Assembly (NCBI RefSeq): GCF_051859565.1
Contig: NZ_JBHYFK010000003.1
Span: 186,001 to 250,000 of the forward strand
Length of the DNA stretch: 64,000 nt
DNA from: Glycocaulis sp051859565
GTDB taxonomy: Bacteria; Pseudomonadota; Alphaproteobacteria; Caulobacterales; Maricaulaceae
Direction of reading: 5' to 3'
In this document: one piece after another, positions 1 through 8,299 of the stretch
Numbering within the stretch: position 1 is the stretch's first letter
How the letters are laid out: every line of letters begins with the position of its first letter
The notes under the pieces: generated by a model
What the model was told of the DNA's origin: nothing
Seen by the model: the letters and a program-made list of their open reading frames with translations, nothing else
Databases searched by the model: none
Made by a program: the position numbers and the translations under genes

Positions 1-633
1 GATCCCGAATATGCCACTACCTACGAGATCGGCCTGAAAGCTGACTGGTTCAGCAACCGCCTGCGTACCAATCTGGCGGCCTTCTACACCGACTTCTCTG
101 ACCTGCAGGTGGAGTTGCTTGACGATGTGAACCTCACCCTCGTCGTCGCCAACGCCGCCGACGCCGTGATCAGCGGGTTCGAGTTCGAGGTGCAGGCAAG
201 CCCGACCGACTGGCTGAACCTGTTTGCATCAGGCTCGATCATCAACGCGGAATACAAGGACTATATCGATCCGCTTCGGGGCATCGACTATAGCGGCAAC
301 CAGATGCAGCGTACGCCGCAGTACCAGTACGCGGTCGGCGCGGATATCCGCCAGCCGGTAGGCAACAATCTCGAGCTGATCGGCAATATCAATTACGCCT
401 ATCAGGATCAGATGTACTGGGGCCCTAACGAGCTCAACTTCGAGCCGGGCTACGGCCTTCTCAATGCCCGTGTGGGGATCGGCGCCGAAGACGGCCGGTG
501 GACGCTCTCGCTGTGGGGCCGCAACCTCACTGACGAGCTTTACCGTGTCAGCATCATCCCGTTCGTGGGGGATGAGGTGTCGGTATTTGGTGCACCACGC
601 ACCTATGGTGTGCGCCTGACGGGCCGGTTCTAG
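1..633 (+). CDS. TonB-dependent receptor, C-terminal part (5' end outside window)
   Basis: The reading frame is open from the first base, so only the last ~210 residues of an outer-membrane TonB-dependent receptor are present. The visible part is beta-barrel: alternating aromatic/hydrophobic strands, a YEIGLKADWF-type strand, a WGRNLTDELYR motif typical of the penultimate strands, and a terminal Phe (GVRLTGRF) as the BAM recognition signal. The plug, TonB box and signal peptide lie off the left edge. Two hairpins follow the stop codon. With the second receptor at 16.2-18.5 kb it brackets a catabolic cluster, so it may import the cluster's substrate; the ligand is unknown. Confidence 0.9.
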   Translation, partial: DPEYATTYEIGLKADWFSNRLRTNLAAFYTDFSDLQVELLDDVNLTLVVANAADAVISGFEFEVQASPTDWLNLFASGSIINAEYKDYIDPLRGIDYSGNQMQRTPQYQYAVGADIRQPVGNNLELIGNINYAYQDQMYWGPNELNFEPGYGLLNARVGIGAEDGRWTLSLWGRNLTDELYRVSIIPFVGDEVSVFGAPRTYGVRLTGRF

Positions 634-644
634 GCCACAGGCAA

Positions 645-669
645 GCCGGGGGACCGCCGTGCCCCCGGC
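645..669 (+). terminator. hairpin downstream of the receptor
   Basis: GCCGGGGG (645-652) and CCCCCGGC (662-669) form an 8-bp GC stem with a 9-nt loop, 12 nt after the receptor stop. No U-tract follows, so this is at best a weak or Rho-assisted terminator. Confidence 0.4.
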
Positions 670-681
670 AACTCTTGACAA

Positions 682-715
682 GGGTGTTGCCTGACCGGAG
701 GGTCAGGCAACACCC
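682..715. terminator. perfect 15-bp inverted repeat
   Basis: The arms 682-696 and 701-715 are perfectly complementary over 15 bp around a GGAG loop. The repeat lies between the receptor stop and the HxlR gene. There is no T-run after it, so it is either a Rho-assisted terminator or mRNA 3'-end stabiliser, or a regulator binding site just upstream of the HxlR gene. Its position also argues against the upstream TTG (675) as the HxlR start. Confidence 0.5.
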
Positions 716-734
716 CACTGTCCTCAACGGCCTC

Positions 735-1703
735 ATGATTTCATCGAAAAAACAGAGCAGATCGCTCCCGGCAGACCGGGAGGCGCCACGTGCTGCCCCT
801 GGCCAGCTGATCGAGGCGGATTCAGCCGCGCGCGCGTTGAACATTCTGGGCGATCGCTGGACGCTCATGATCATTTCCTACGCCTTTGTGGACGTAAGGC
901 GCTTTGAAGACTTCCAGAACCGGATCGGGATTGCACGCAGCCTGCTGACTGACCGGCTGCGCCGTCTGGTGGAGGTGGGAGTGTTCCGGCGTGAACAGTA
1001 TTGCGAACGCCCGCCGCGCTTTGAATACCGCTTCACCGAGATGGGCCGGGACCTGTATGGCGCATCCCTGATGATCATCCGCTGGGAGAAGCGCTGGTTC
1101 TATGACCGCAACATCCCGGCACACACGATCAGGCATGATTGTGGGAAAGTCTTCACGCCGGAATACCGCTGCAAGGCCTGTGGCGGCGTGATCTACGCAC
1201 GCGATACCTATTCTGAACCCGGTCCCGGCGCGGGCTTTGACCCTGCACCCAAATCGCGCGCGCAACGCCGGTCAATCGTCGACAGGGCGCTGCCCGAAGA
1301 CTCCATGATGCAGCGTGCGACAGACGTGCTGGGGGATCGCTGGACCTCGCACATCATCGCGGCTGCTTTCCTGGGCCATTCGCGTTTTGGCGAATTTGAA
1401 CAGGCGCTTGGCGTGGCGTCGAACATTCTGGCCGACCGGCTCTCCCGGCTCGTGGAGCTCGGCGTGTTCAAGCAACGGCTCTATCAGGACAAGCCGGAAC
1501 GCTGGGAATACAAGCTGACGCAGGAGGGGCTGGACCTGTTCCCGCTGGTGCTGGAGTTGGTGCGCTGGGGTGATCGCTGGCTGTCCACCAAGGAAGGGGT
1601 TCCGCGCATCATCTATCACCGCCCCTGCGGCCATGTGCTGGAAGGCGTGATTACGTGCGATCAGTGCGAGGGCGAGGTGACCCGGCACTCCACGGCAATC
1701 TGA
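735..1703 (+). CDS. tandem (duplicated) HxlR-type winged-helix transcriptional regulator
   Basis: About 322 residues with two complete HxlR-type winged-helix units (roughly residues 25-125 and 190-290). Both carry the family signature: LGDRWT, then a buried hydrophobic helix, then LxDRLxRLVExGVF. Each unit is followed by a short Cys motif of identical spacing, C-x9-C-x2-C (CGKVF...CKAC and CGHVL...CDQC), a probable zinc ribbon. Normal HxlR proteins have one such domain (~110-150 aa) and dimerise; this polypeptide probably acts as a covalent pseudo-dimer. ATG 735 is preferred to the in-frame TTG at 675, which lies before a 15-bp hairpin. The gene is just upstream of the carotenoid oxygenase and is the best candidate for the protein that reads the shared 20-bp element at 1717, 5000 and 10576 (inference). 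Confidence 0.85.
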   Translation: MISSKKQSRSLPADREAPRAAPGQLIEADSAARALNILGDRWTLMIISYAFVDVRRFEDFQNRIGIARSLLTDRLRRLVEVGVFRREQYCERPPRFEYRFTEMGRDLYGASLMIIRWEKRWFYDRNIPAHTIRHDCGKVFTPEYRCKACGGVIYARDTYSEPGPGAGFDPAPKSRAQRRSIVDRALPEDSMMQRATDVLGDRWTSHIIAAAFLGHSRFGEFEQALGVASNILADRLSRLVELGVFKQRLYQDKPERWEYKLTQEGLDLFPLVLELVRWGDRWLSTKEGVPRIIYHRPCGHVLEGVITCDQCEGEVTRHSTAI

Positions 1704-1716
1704 CGCAGGCCCACAT

Positions 1717-1736
1717 GCTTGCTTAAGGAGACTAAC
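1717..1736 (+). promoter_or_regulatory. shared 20-bp promoter element, copy 1
   Basis: GCTTGCTTAAGGAGACTAAC, ending 46 nt before the carotenoid oxygenase ATG. It matches 17 of 20 positions of the copy at 5000-5019 and 14 of 20 of the copy at 10576-10595 (minus strand), all in the same orientation and at nearly the same distance from a start codon. Probably an operator or activator site with core promoter; the regulator is unproven. Confidence 0.6.
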
Positions 1737-1782
1737 GTCGGTAGCCTGCAGGCAAAGTTCTTTCGAACCAAGGACAAGCCTG

Positions 1783-3255
1783 ATGAAGCTCGAACGTCTC
1801 CCGCCGGTCAAAACCTCCCTGCGCCCCAGCAATCACCCTTATCTCAACGGTGCGTGGACGCCGTTGCACGAAGAGGTGAATGCGTGGGATCTGGAAGTGA
1901 TTGAGGGGACGGTCCCGTCCGACATTGACGGTGTTTACCTGCGCAATACCGAGAACCAGGTACATCAGCCGCTTGGGCGTCATCACCCGTTTGATGCCGA
2001 TTCAATGATCCACCAGATCGACTTTTCAAACGGCAAGGCGTCCTACCGCAACAGGTTCGTGCGCACGCGCTGCTTTCAGGCCGAACAGATTGCCGGGGAA
2101 TCGCTCTGGGGCGGACTTGCAGACCCAGCTGGCACATCCCGCCGGCCCGGTTTCGGCGCCCATGGCAGCCTGAAGGATAATGCCAGCACGGACGTCGTTG
2201 TTCATGGCGGCAAGGCGCTGGCCACCTTCTATCAGTGCGGCGAAGCCTACATGCTCGACCCGGAAACCCTCGAGCAGATGGGCGTTGCGCCCTGGGCGCC
2301 GCTCGATGGTGTGTCGGCCCACTGCAAGGTCGATGAGCGCACGGGCGATCTGCTCTTCTTCAACTACTCCAAGCACGCGCCCTACATGCATTACGGCGTG
2401 GTGGACCCGTCTGGCCGGTTGAAGCACTACACGCCCATTCCGCTGCCCGGACCGCGCTTGCCGCACGACATGGCATTCTCGGAAAACTACTCGATCCTGA
2501 ATGACTTGCCGGTCTTCTGGGATACCAGCCTGCTGGAGCGCGGCATTCATGCTGTGCGCATGCACGACCTGCCTTCGCGCTTCGCCATCCTGCCCCGCTA
2601 CGGCACCGAAAAGGATATCCGCTGGTTCGAGGCCGACCCGACCTATGTGCTGCACTTCCTGAACGCCTACGAGCAGGGCGACGAGATCATCATGGACGGC
2701 TATTTCCAGGAAGATCCGATTCCGAAACCGCTCACTGACGGGCCCAAGGGCTATGAGCACCTGATGGCCTATATCGATGAGCACAGCTTCAAACCAAAAC
2801 TCCACCGCTGGCGGTTCAATCTGGCGACCGGCAAGACGGTAGAGGAACGTCTCGACGACCGCATCGTCGAGTTTGGCATGATCAATCAGCGCGTGGCGGG
2901 CCAGCGGCACCGCTACATCTACTCCACCACCACCAAGCCGGGCTGGTTCCTGTTCAACGGCTTCATCAAGCACGATCTCGATACCGGGACGTCAGAAGAA
3001 GTACGTCTTGAAGAGGGCCGCTATGCGAGTGAAGCGCCGTTCGTCCCCCGCACTGATGCGAAGGACGAGGATGATGGCTATCTGGTCTCGTTCGTGGTCG
3101 ACGAAAATGCCGGAAAGTCGGAATGCATCCTGATTGACTGCAAGCGCTTTTCCGACGGGCCGGTCGTACGCATTGCCCTGCCGCACAAGATTTCCAGCGG
3201 CACCCATTCATGCTGGGCCGACCGCAGCTTCATCCGTAACGGCAAGGCAGGGTAG
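1783..3255 (+). CDS. carotenoid cleavage oxygenase family (CCD/lignostilbene-dioxygenase-like)
   Basis: 490 residues, the usual length of the family of non-haem Fe(II) enzymes that cleave a C=C bond of carotenoids, apocarotenoids, stilbenes or phenylpropenes with O2. The four iron-binding histidines are identifiable by context: H180 (SAHCKVD), H228 (LPHDMAF), H291 (HFLNAYEQGD) and H475 (GTHSCW). Second-shell acids in NAYE and EAPFVPR are present. No signal peptide, so cytoplasmic. ATG 1783 is preceded by AAGGA at good spacing. No carotenoid biosynthesis gene is nearby; the CoA ligases and SnoaL proteins suggest a catabolic role on an aromatic or terpenoid substrate (inference). It has its own promoter with copy 1 of the shared element and converges on the downstream ligase. 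Confidence 0.9.
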   Translation: MKLERLPPVKTSLRPSNHPYLNGAWTPLHEEVNAWDLEVIEGTVPSDIDGVYLRNTENQVHQPLGRHHPFDADSMIHQIDFSNGKASYRNRFVRTRCFQAEQIAGESLWGGLADPAGTSRRPGFGAHGSLKDNASTDVVVHGGKALATFYQCGEAYMLDPETLEQMGVAPWAPLDGVSAHCKVDERTGDLLFFNYSKHAPYMHYGVVDPSGRLKHYTPIPLPGPRLPHDMAFSENYSILNDLPVFWDTSLLERGIHAVRMHDLPSRFAILPRYGTEKDIRWFEADPTYVLHFLNAYEQGDEIIMDGYFQEDPIPKPLTDGPKGYEHLMAYIDEHSFKPKLHRWRFNLATGKTVEERLDDRIVEFGMINQRVAGQRHRYIYSTTTKPGWFLFNGFIKHDLDTGTSEEVRLEEGRYASEAPFVPRTDAKDEDDGYLVSFVVDENAGKSECILIDCKRFSDGPVVRIALPHKISSGTHSCWADRSFIRNGKAG

Positions 3256-3277
3256 GGGGCGTCAGCCCCCCAGCTTT
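3255..3277 (+). terminator. terminator at convergent gene ends
   Basis: GGGGGC (3255-3260), GTCA loop and GCCCCC (3265-3270), followed shortly by TTTT on the plus strand. It overlaps the oxygenase stop and the 3' end of the opposing ligase gene, whose stop is only 6 nt away. Confidence 0.5.
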
Positions 3278-4965
3278 TCAAGCACCTGCTCGCGCAGTTG
3301 CGAGCGGACAACCTTGTTCATGGCATTGCGTGGAAGCGCGTCCACCCGTACGGCCTGTTCCGGCAGCTTGAACACGGCGAGACCCTTCTCACGCAGCCAG
3401 CCGGTAAGCTGTTCCAGTGCCGGAACGGTATCGCCGCGCGGGACAATGGCTGCGCAGACGCGTTCACCCAGCACCTCGTCAGGAATGCCGACGACAGCCG
3501 CCTCGGCAAGATCAGGATGACCGCTCAGCAGATCGTCCAGCTCGGCCGGCGAGATGTTCACGCCGCCACGCACGATGATGTCCTTGCACCGCCCCACGAA
3601 GCGATAGAATTGCGGAACAGGGCCGTCACCGGCCAGCTCGAACAGATCACCTGTGCGGTAATAGCCCTGCTCGTCGAACACCGCTGCCGTCAGCTCGGGG
3701 TTGCCGAAATAGCCTGAGAAGGTCGCAGCGCCCTGAAAGCGCAACTCGCCGGGTATGCCCGGTTCGGTAATGTCTTCGCTGGTCTCCAGATCGACCAGCC
3801 GGGTCTGGATCATGGACGCGATATCACCCGACCATTCAATCCCCTCCACGCCCATACGGGGGAAGTAGCGCGCCCTGTCGGCATGGTCAGGCACGTGCAG
3901 GTGCGAGCTGAAAAGCGATGCTCCTTCGTTGGAGCCGTAAATATTGCACACCTCAATGCCGTACTCGCGCGAGAAGCCCTCAATCATCCACGGCGCAAGC
4001 GGCGCAGAACCGGCGCCGATAGCGCGTAATGATCCAAGATCGATGCCAGCAACCAGTTCCGGTGTTTTCAGGATCGCGTTGAGGATGGCCGGTGCGGCGA
4101 TGGTGTAGTTCACCCGCTCGGCCTCTATCTGCTGCAGGAAGACTTTCAGATCGAACGGATGGTGCAGGACCAGTACGCCCGCTCGCCAGAGCCATGAGGT
4201 CACAAGGCCGAACGAGCCGATATTCACCAGCGGGAAAGGGTTCAGCACCGTCTCGCCGGGCTGCAGGTCGGCCGCTTCGGTTACCATGCGCGCATTGACG
4301 ATCCACAGATTATGGTCGCGCGGCACGCCCTTGGGCCGCGCTTCGGTCCCGGACGTCCAGAAGATGGTGAAGGTCTCATCCGGCCGTGACGGGTTGGCCT
4401 TGGCATAGGCGCTTGCGCGCTCGCCGCTGGCGTTGGCCATGGCGGCATCAAGGTCAACCGTGCCCTCGGGCGCGTCTCCGCCAAGGATGAGCACCTTATA
4501 GCCACGCGATGGCTGGAGCTTCAGCGCCAGCGCCGCGTGATCAAATCCGGCAAAGCGGGCGAGCGTCACGACCGCCTTGGGCTTCACCGTGTCGAGCACA
4601 TACGCCAGCTCATGCTCGCGGTAGGCGGTCACGACGGGGCTGATGACCAGCCCGATACGCGCGGCTGCCAGCGCCAGTATCACGGTCTCGGCGAAGTTCG
4701 GCGTCTGGTAGGTCAGCACATCGCCCTTGCGCAGGCCCTGCTCCAGAAGAGCCGTGGCCATCGCATCAACCTCGTCACCCAGCTCCGCCCAGCTCAGGCT
4801 GCGTGGCTGCTTGCCATCGAGGTCGGCACGGTTCAGCGGATCCCGGAGCGCGCGTTTTCCGGCCGCTTCGACCCGGTTGCGCTGGACGAGGTGGTCGAGC
4901 GTGAGCGAGCCCCACCATCCCTTGGCAGTGTACTCCTCGAGGCGTGATGCGGGCGTTGCGGCCAT
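3262..4965 (-). CDS. AMP-dependent acyl-CoA synthetase/ligase
   Basis: 567 residues of the ANL superfamily: ATP-dependent adenylation of a carboxylic acid followed by CoA thioesterification in the cytoplasm. The phosphate loop WTSGTEARPKG is at ~203-213, the adenine-binding region IYGSNEG and the YYRTGDL hinge region follow, and the C-terminal catalytic-lysine segment is PRNAMNKVVR. The N-terminus resembles cyclohexanecarboxylate/medium-chain acyl-CoA ligases. ATG 4965 is chosen because an AGGGAG Shine-Dalgarno lies ~10 nt upstream; an in-frame ATG at 4989 has none. Transcribed divergently from the DapB-like gene, with copy 2 of the shared element in the gap. Substrate unknown; probably activates a product of the local pathway. 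Confidence 0.88.
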   Translation of the reverse strand: MAATPASRLEEYTAKGWWGSLTLDHLVQRNRVEAAGKRALRDPLNRADLDGKQPRSLSWAELGDEVDAMATALLEQGLRKGDVLTYQTPNFAETVILALAAARIGLVISPVVTAYREHELAYVLDTVKPKAVVTLARFAGFDHAALALKLQPSRGYKVLILGGDAPEGTVDLDAAMANASGERASAYAKANPSRPDETFTIFWTSGTEARPKGVPRDHNLWIVNARMVTEAADLQPGETVLNPFPLVNIGSFGLVTSWLWRAGVLVLHHPFDLKVFLQQIEAERVNYTIAAPAILNAILKTPELVAGIDLGSLRAIGAGSAPLAPWMIEGFSREYGIEVCNIYGSNEGASLFSSHLHVPDHADRARYFPRMGVEGIEWSGDIASMIQTRLVDLETSEDITEPGIPGELRFQGAATFSGYFGNPELTAAVFDEQGYYRTGDLFELAGDGPVPQFYRFVGRCKDIIVRGGVNISPAELDDLLSGHPDLAEAAVVGIPDEVLGERVCAAIVPRGDTVPALEQLTGWLREKGLAVFKLPEQAVRVDALPRNAMNKVVRSQLREQVLEKLGG

Positions 4966-4999
4966 GCGGATTTGCTCCCTGAATTTCATCCGTCAATTT

Positions 5000-5019
5000 G
5001 CTTGCATAATAAGACTAAC
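5000..5019 (+). promoter_or_regulatory. shared 20-bp promoter element, copy 2
   Basis: GCTTGCATAATAAGACTAAC, 43 nt upstream of the DapB-like gene (5063) and 34 nt upstream of the divergent ligase (4965). Orientation and distance match copies 1 and 3 relative to the plus-strand gene. It could also control the ligase. Confidence 0.6.
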
Positions 5020-5062
5020 TGTGCCCATTCATCAGGGCAAGCCATGAGAGGAAGACGCATTC

Positions 5063-6109
5063 ATGTATCGGGTTATCCAGTGGGCGACAGGGTCAATGGG
5101 CCGGACGGCCCTGCGCCGCATCATCGACCATCCCGATCTCGAACTGGCCGGTGTTTACGTCTACAGCCCGGACAAGGCCGGGCGCGATGCGGGTGAGCTG
5201 GTCCGGCGCGAACCGACGGGAATCATTGCGACATCGCGCATAGAAGACATTCTCACGCTGAATGCCGATCTCGTCATTCACACACCGCGTATCACCTTGC
5301 CTTACGAGGCATTGAGCGGCGATGTCGAACGCCTCCTGGCCTCCGGGAAGAATGTCATATCATCGGCCGGATTCCACTTCCCCGACGCGCATGACGAGGA
5401 TTATGCCGGCCCTCTGCGCGCCGCATGTGAGGCCGGGGGCAGCACGCTGGCCGGGCTCGGCGTCAACCCTGGCGGCTTTGTTGAGCGCGTGGTGATGGCC
5501 GCTACCGGATTTTCGTCACGCCTTGACCATATCGATGTGCGCGAGATGGTGGACGCATCGCAGATGACCTCACCGGAATTCGTGTTCGGCATGATGGGCT
5601 TCGGGCGCGATCCGCAAAAGGATGACATCCGCAAAGGCCCGCTGGCCACGCTGTACACGCGGCTCTTCAGCGAGGTTCTGGCGCAGGCCGGTCACGCCAT
5701 GCACACCCGGATCCGGGCCATCGAACCCGATCATGAGCTGACGATTGCGCCGCGCGACATTCCCACCGGCGCAGGCCCCGTTCCCGCGGGCACCGTGGCG
5801 GCGACGCGCTGGCGCTGGACGGCCCATTACGAGAACGGCTCCAGCTTCACCCTGTCGATCCTGTGGACCGCTGACCCGGCACTTCACGATGGTGAGACGG
5901 GCGGGCACTGGGTCGTGGACATCACCGGGCGCCCCAATATCCGCCTTACGCTGGACATCCATGAAGGCGACCCGGACATACCCTCCTCGCGTGCCCTGAC
6001 GGACGCGACCATGGCTGCCGCGCTGCGCGGTATTCCCGATGTGTGTGCCGCCCCGCCCGGCTTTTTCAGCTACCCGGCACCCGGAGCCTACCGGACAAGG
6101 CTGGCCTGA
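5063..6109 (+). CDS. DapB-like NAD(P)-binding oxidoreductase
   Basis: 348 residues resembling dihydrodipicolinate reductase and 2,4-diaminopentanoate dehydrogenase homologues. An N-terminal Rossmann fold begins VIQWATGSMGRTALRR, with G10-S-M-G13 as the dinucleotide loop. A DapB-type domain follows, with a GVNPGGFVERV segment near residue 135. Members of this group reduce or oxidise imines and ketones on diverse substrates; they are not lysine enzymes when found in catabolic clusters, as here. Single-gene transcription unit facing a convergent operon, separated from it by a strong hairpin. AGGAAG precedes ATG 5063. The exact reaction is unknown. Confidence 0.75.
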   Translation: MYRVIQWATGSMGRTALRRIIDHPDLELAGVYVYSPDKAGRDAGELVRREPTGIIATSRIEDILTLNADLVIHTPRITLPYEALSGDVERLLASGKNVISSAGFHFPDAHDEDYAGPLRAACEAGGSTLAGLGVNPGGFVERVVMAATGFSSRLDHIDVREMVDASQMTSPEFVFGMMGFGRDPQKDDIRKGPLATLYTRLFSEVLAQAGHAMHTRIRAIEPDHELTIAPRDIPTGAGPVPAGTVAATRWRWTAHYENGSSFTLSILWTADPALHDGETGGHWVVDITGRPNIRLTLDIHEGDPDIPSSRALTDATMAAALRGIPDVCAAPPGFFSYPAPGAYRTRLA

Positions 6110-6129
6110 GCCGTATTGCTTAAAGCTGG

Positions 6130-6164
6130 AAAGAAAAGAGCGCATCACCAGAGGTGATGCGCTC
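6130..6164 (-). terminator. intrinsic terminator of the SnoaL-FCS operon
   Basis: Perfect 12-bp stem (6138-6149 / 6153-6164) with a 3-nt loop. On the minus strand the stem is followed by TTTTCTTT (6137-6130), a good U-tract for the operon ending at 6191. It also lies after the plus-strand gene ending at 6109, so it may work for both. Confidence 0.8.
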
Positions 6165-6190
6165 ATCCAGTTTGGAGGTACGCGGAAAAA

Positions 6191-6985
6191 TCAGGCCTTG
6201 CGCGGCGGCCACGGAATGAAGCCGGACGTACGCTCGATATAGGCGACGTAATCAGGCTTGGTCTTGCGCATGCGGTATTCCATCGTTGGTGCGCCCGACC
6301 ATTTGATCAGTGTCCAGGTGAGGAATGCCGGGCCGGCGAAGGACCACAGGCCCGTGCTCGTCTCGGCGGCGATCAGGAACAGCCCCCACCACACCAGCGC
6401 CTCGCCGAAGTAATTGGGATGGCGCGAGTATTTCCAAAGCCCGCTCTGCATGACCTTGCCGGCATTGGCCGGGTTCTTGCGGAAGCGGGTCAGCTGCCAG
6501 TCGGCAATGCTCTCGAAGACAAGGCCGAAAAGGGCGATGGCCGCGCCCGTCCACGCCAGAATGCCAAGGGCGGCAGGCACTGCATCGATCGGGCCGAGCT
6601 GGACCGGCAGGGTCACGAGGAACTGCAAGGGCGCCTGCGTGAGAATGACGGCGATCAGGCTGGCTTTGGCAAAGCCCCAGCCCTTTTCCTCCTTCAGGCG
6701 TTCAAACATGCGCTTGTAGCGGCGGTCCGGCCCGTGATCACGCCAGCGCCAGTACATGTAGGCCGTCAGGCGTGCGCCCCATAAGCCGGTGATGACCAGA
6801 AGCAGCACGGCCCGGTCGCCCTGACCGGACTGCAGGAAGGTGGATACGGCCAGCACCACCGCGCCAAGCGCCCAGTAGGCATCCACGATGGTGCAGTCCT
6901 TCAGGGCAATGCATACCAGCCAGAGAATGAAAAACCCGGCGGCAAGCACCGCCAGATTGGTCGCCAGAACTGTAATTACGTCCAC
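6191..6985 (-). CDS. DUF1295 / steroid 5-alpha-reductase-like membrane protein
   Basis: 264 residues, multi-spanning. N-terminal helices (VLATNLAVLAAGFFILWLVC) are followed by the family hallmarks ARLTAYMYWRWRDHG, KYSRHPNYFGEALVWWG and the end RTSGFIPWPPR. Relatives reduce conjugated C=C bonds or methylate in the membrane, usually with NADPH; DUF1295 proteins themselves are poorly characterised. Start: GTG 6985 with AGGGG 7 nt upstream, which also clears the upstream gene (stop at 7005). Last gene of a five-gene minus-strand operon that ends in a terminator at 6130-6164. A role in reducing a hydrophobic pathway intermediate is inferred. Confidence 0.8.
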   Translation of the reverse strand: MDVITVLATNLAVLAAGFFILWLVCIALKDCTIVDAYWALGAVVLAVSTFLQSGQGDRAVLLLVITGLWGARLTAYMYWRWRDHGPDRRYKRMFERLKEEKGWGFAKASLIAVILTQAPLQFLVTLPVQLGPIDAVPAALGILAWTGAAIALFGLVFESIADWQLTRFRKNPANAGKVMQSGLWKYSRHPNYFGEALVWWGLFLIAAETSTGLWSFAGPAFLTWTLIKWSGAPTMEYRMRKTKPDYVAYIERTSGFIPWPPRKA

Positions 6986-7004
6986 TGTTATCCCCTTTTT
7001 ATCT

Positions 7005-7763
7005 CTAGTGGCCTGTGGCGATGCTGCTCGCACCGAGCATGCGGGCGACGGCGCGTTCCACGCCCTTGGGATCGCGCGCCAGATCGGCCCGCAGCTCCAC
7101 CGCCATGCGGTCTGTATCGATCTCGTCAATGCCCCGGCGAATGGCCTTCAGGCCCACTTTCGCGATGTCTTCGGGGCGTTCCTTGTTGCCGCCGACATGG
7201 GCGGCCATCCGGGTATCCACCGAGCCCACAATCAGGGCGCTGACTTGTGTCTTCTGCTCGGCAAGCTCGGCCCGGATACAGCCCGAGGCCGCGCGGGCGG
7301 CAAACTTGGACGGGCTGTAACCACCCATGACGGGCATGGCGACGAGGGCGCCGCCCGACAGCACATTGACGATAGCGCCGCCTCCATTGGCCTTGAGGAT
7401 GGGCGCAAACGCCCGGCTCATCGCCAGAAGGCCGAAAAAGTTGACCTCCATTTCCTCGCGCGCGGCATCCATGTCCGGCGCCGCCATCAGGCGCTGGTTC
7501 AGGAAAGCTCCGGCATTATTGACGAGGATCGAGACGTCCGTGCATTCGCGCGCGGCGGCTTCGACCTGTTCGGGGCGCGTGACATCCAGCTCCAGCGCTA
7601 CGGCGCGGCCGCCGGATTCCTCCACCAGATGCGCGGCGCTGCTGGCCGATCTCGCCCCGACATAGACGCGGGCTGCCCCGGCCTGCAGGAATGCGCGCAC
7701 AAAGGCTTCGCCAATGCCGCGATTGCCGCCCGTGACGAGGGCTACGGCTCCTTCGAGTTCCAT
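7005..7763 (-). CDS. short-chain dehydrogenase/reductase (SDR)
   Basis: 252 residues, classical SDR. It shows the nucleotide motif TGGNRGIG (11-18), NNAG (82-85), and the catalytic triad S136, Y149 and K153 in the form YSPSK. It would oxidise an alcohol or reduce a ketone with NAD(P). ATG 7763 is used; upstream in-frame codons overlap the SnoaL-like gene. Fourth gene of the operon, 5 nt after the SnoaL-like stop. Substrate unknown, presumably a CoA thioester or free alcohol of the same pathway. Confidence 0.88.
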   Translation of the reverse strand: MELEGAVALVTGGNRGIGEAFVRAFLQAGAARVYVGARSASSAAHLVEESGGRAVALELDVTRPEQVEAAARECTDVSILVNNAGAFLNQRLMAAPDMDAAREEMEVNFFGLLAMSRAFAPILKANGGGAIVNVLSGGALVAMPVMGGYSPSKFAARAASGCIRAELAEQKTQVSALIVGSVDTRMAAHVGGNKERPEDIAKVGLKAIRRGIDEIDTDRMAVELRADLARDPKGVERAVARMLGASSIATGH

Positions 7764-7768
7764 GGGTT

Positions 7769-8299
7769 TTAGCCTTTTGCGTAGATGGGATCGTGCGGTT
7801 TCTTGGCGCTGCGCACGAGTTTGGAAATGTCCGGCACCATGGTACCGCGGCCCCATGTCTCGGCATGGTCCATCTCGTGGTTCCACTCCCAGACGAGCTG
7901 GCGGCGGGCGATTTTCCATGCACCGTCCCGCTTCTCGAAGCGGTCAATGGCGCGCGCCAGGGTGAGCGTGTCGAACGTCTCGCCATCCTTCTTCATCCGT
8001 GCGAAAGCGAGGATGTAGTGCTCGGCCAGAGCCTTCTCGCCATCCAGCTCGACATGGATGTTTGTGGAGAGATGGTTCATCAGCCCGCCGCGCGGCAGGA
8101 TTTTCGCCATCAGCGCGATGTATTCGGAGGCCGGTCCGTCAAACACCCCGCCATGATCCTCCCACGCATCATCGTGATAGCAGCTGGTCAGAAGCTCGAT
8201 ATCGGCCCTGTCGGCGGCGCGCAGATAGAGATTGATGACATCGGTAATGGCCTGCTTGTCGAGCAGGGCCTGCACCTCGGGGGAATGGTTCGTGCTCAT
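7769..8299 (-). CDS. SnoaL-like (NTF2-fold) protein, second copy
   Basis: 176 residues with the cone-shaped NTF2/SnoaL fold: helix ALLDKQAITDVINLYLRAADRAD, then SCYHDDAWEDHGG and a C-terminal sheet ending in GAWKIARRQLVWEWN. Related proteins are hydratases, isomerases, cyclases or small subunits of ring-hydroxylating enzymes, and many act on polycyclic or steroid substrates. It overlaps the preceding ligase gene by ATGA (8296-8299), so translation is coupled. A different SnoaL-like protein opens the same operon. Function cannot be assigned. Confidence 0.8.
   Translation of the reverse strand: MSTNHSPEVQALLDKQAITDVINLYLRAADRADIELLTSCYHDDAWEDHGGVFDGPASEYIALMAKILPRGGLMNHLSTNIHVELDGEKALAEHYILAFARMKKDGETFDTLTLARAIDRFEKRDGAWKIARRQLVWEWNHEMDHAETWGRGTMVPDISKLVRSAKKPHDPIYAKG

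Noticed and set aside
675..734. Upstream TTG start for the HxlR gene
   Set aside because: It would translate through a perfect 15-bp hairpin, has no Shine-Dalgarno, and adds residues unrelated to the family.
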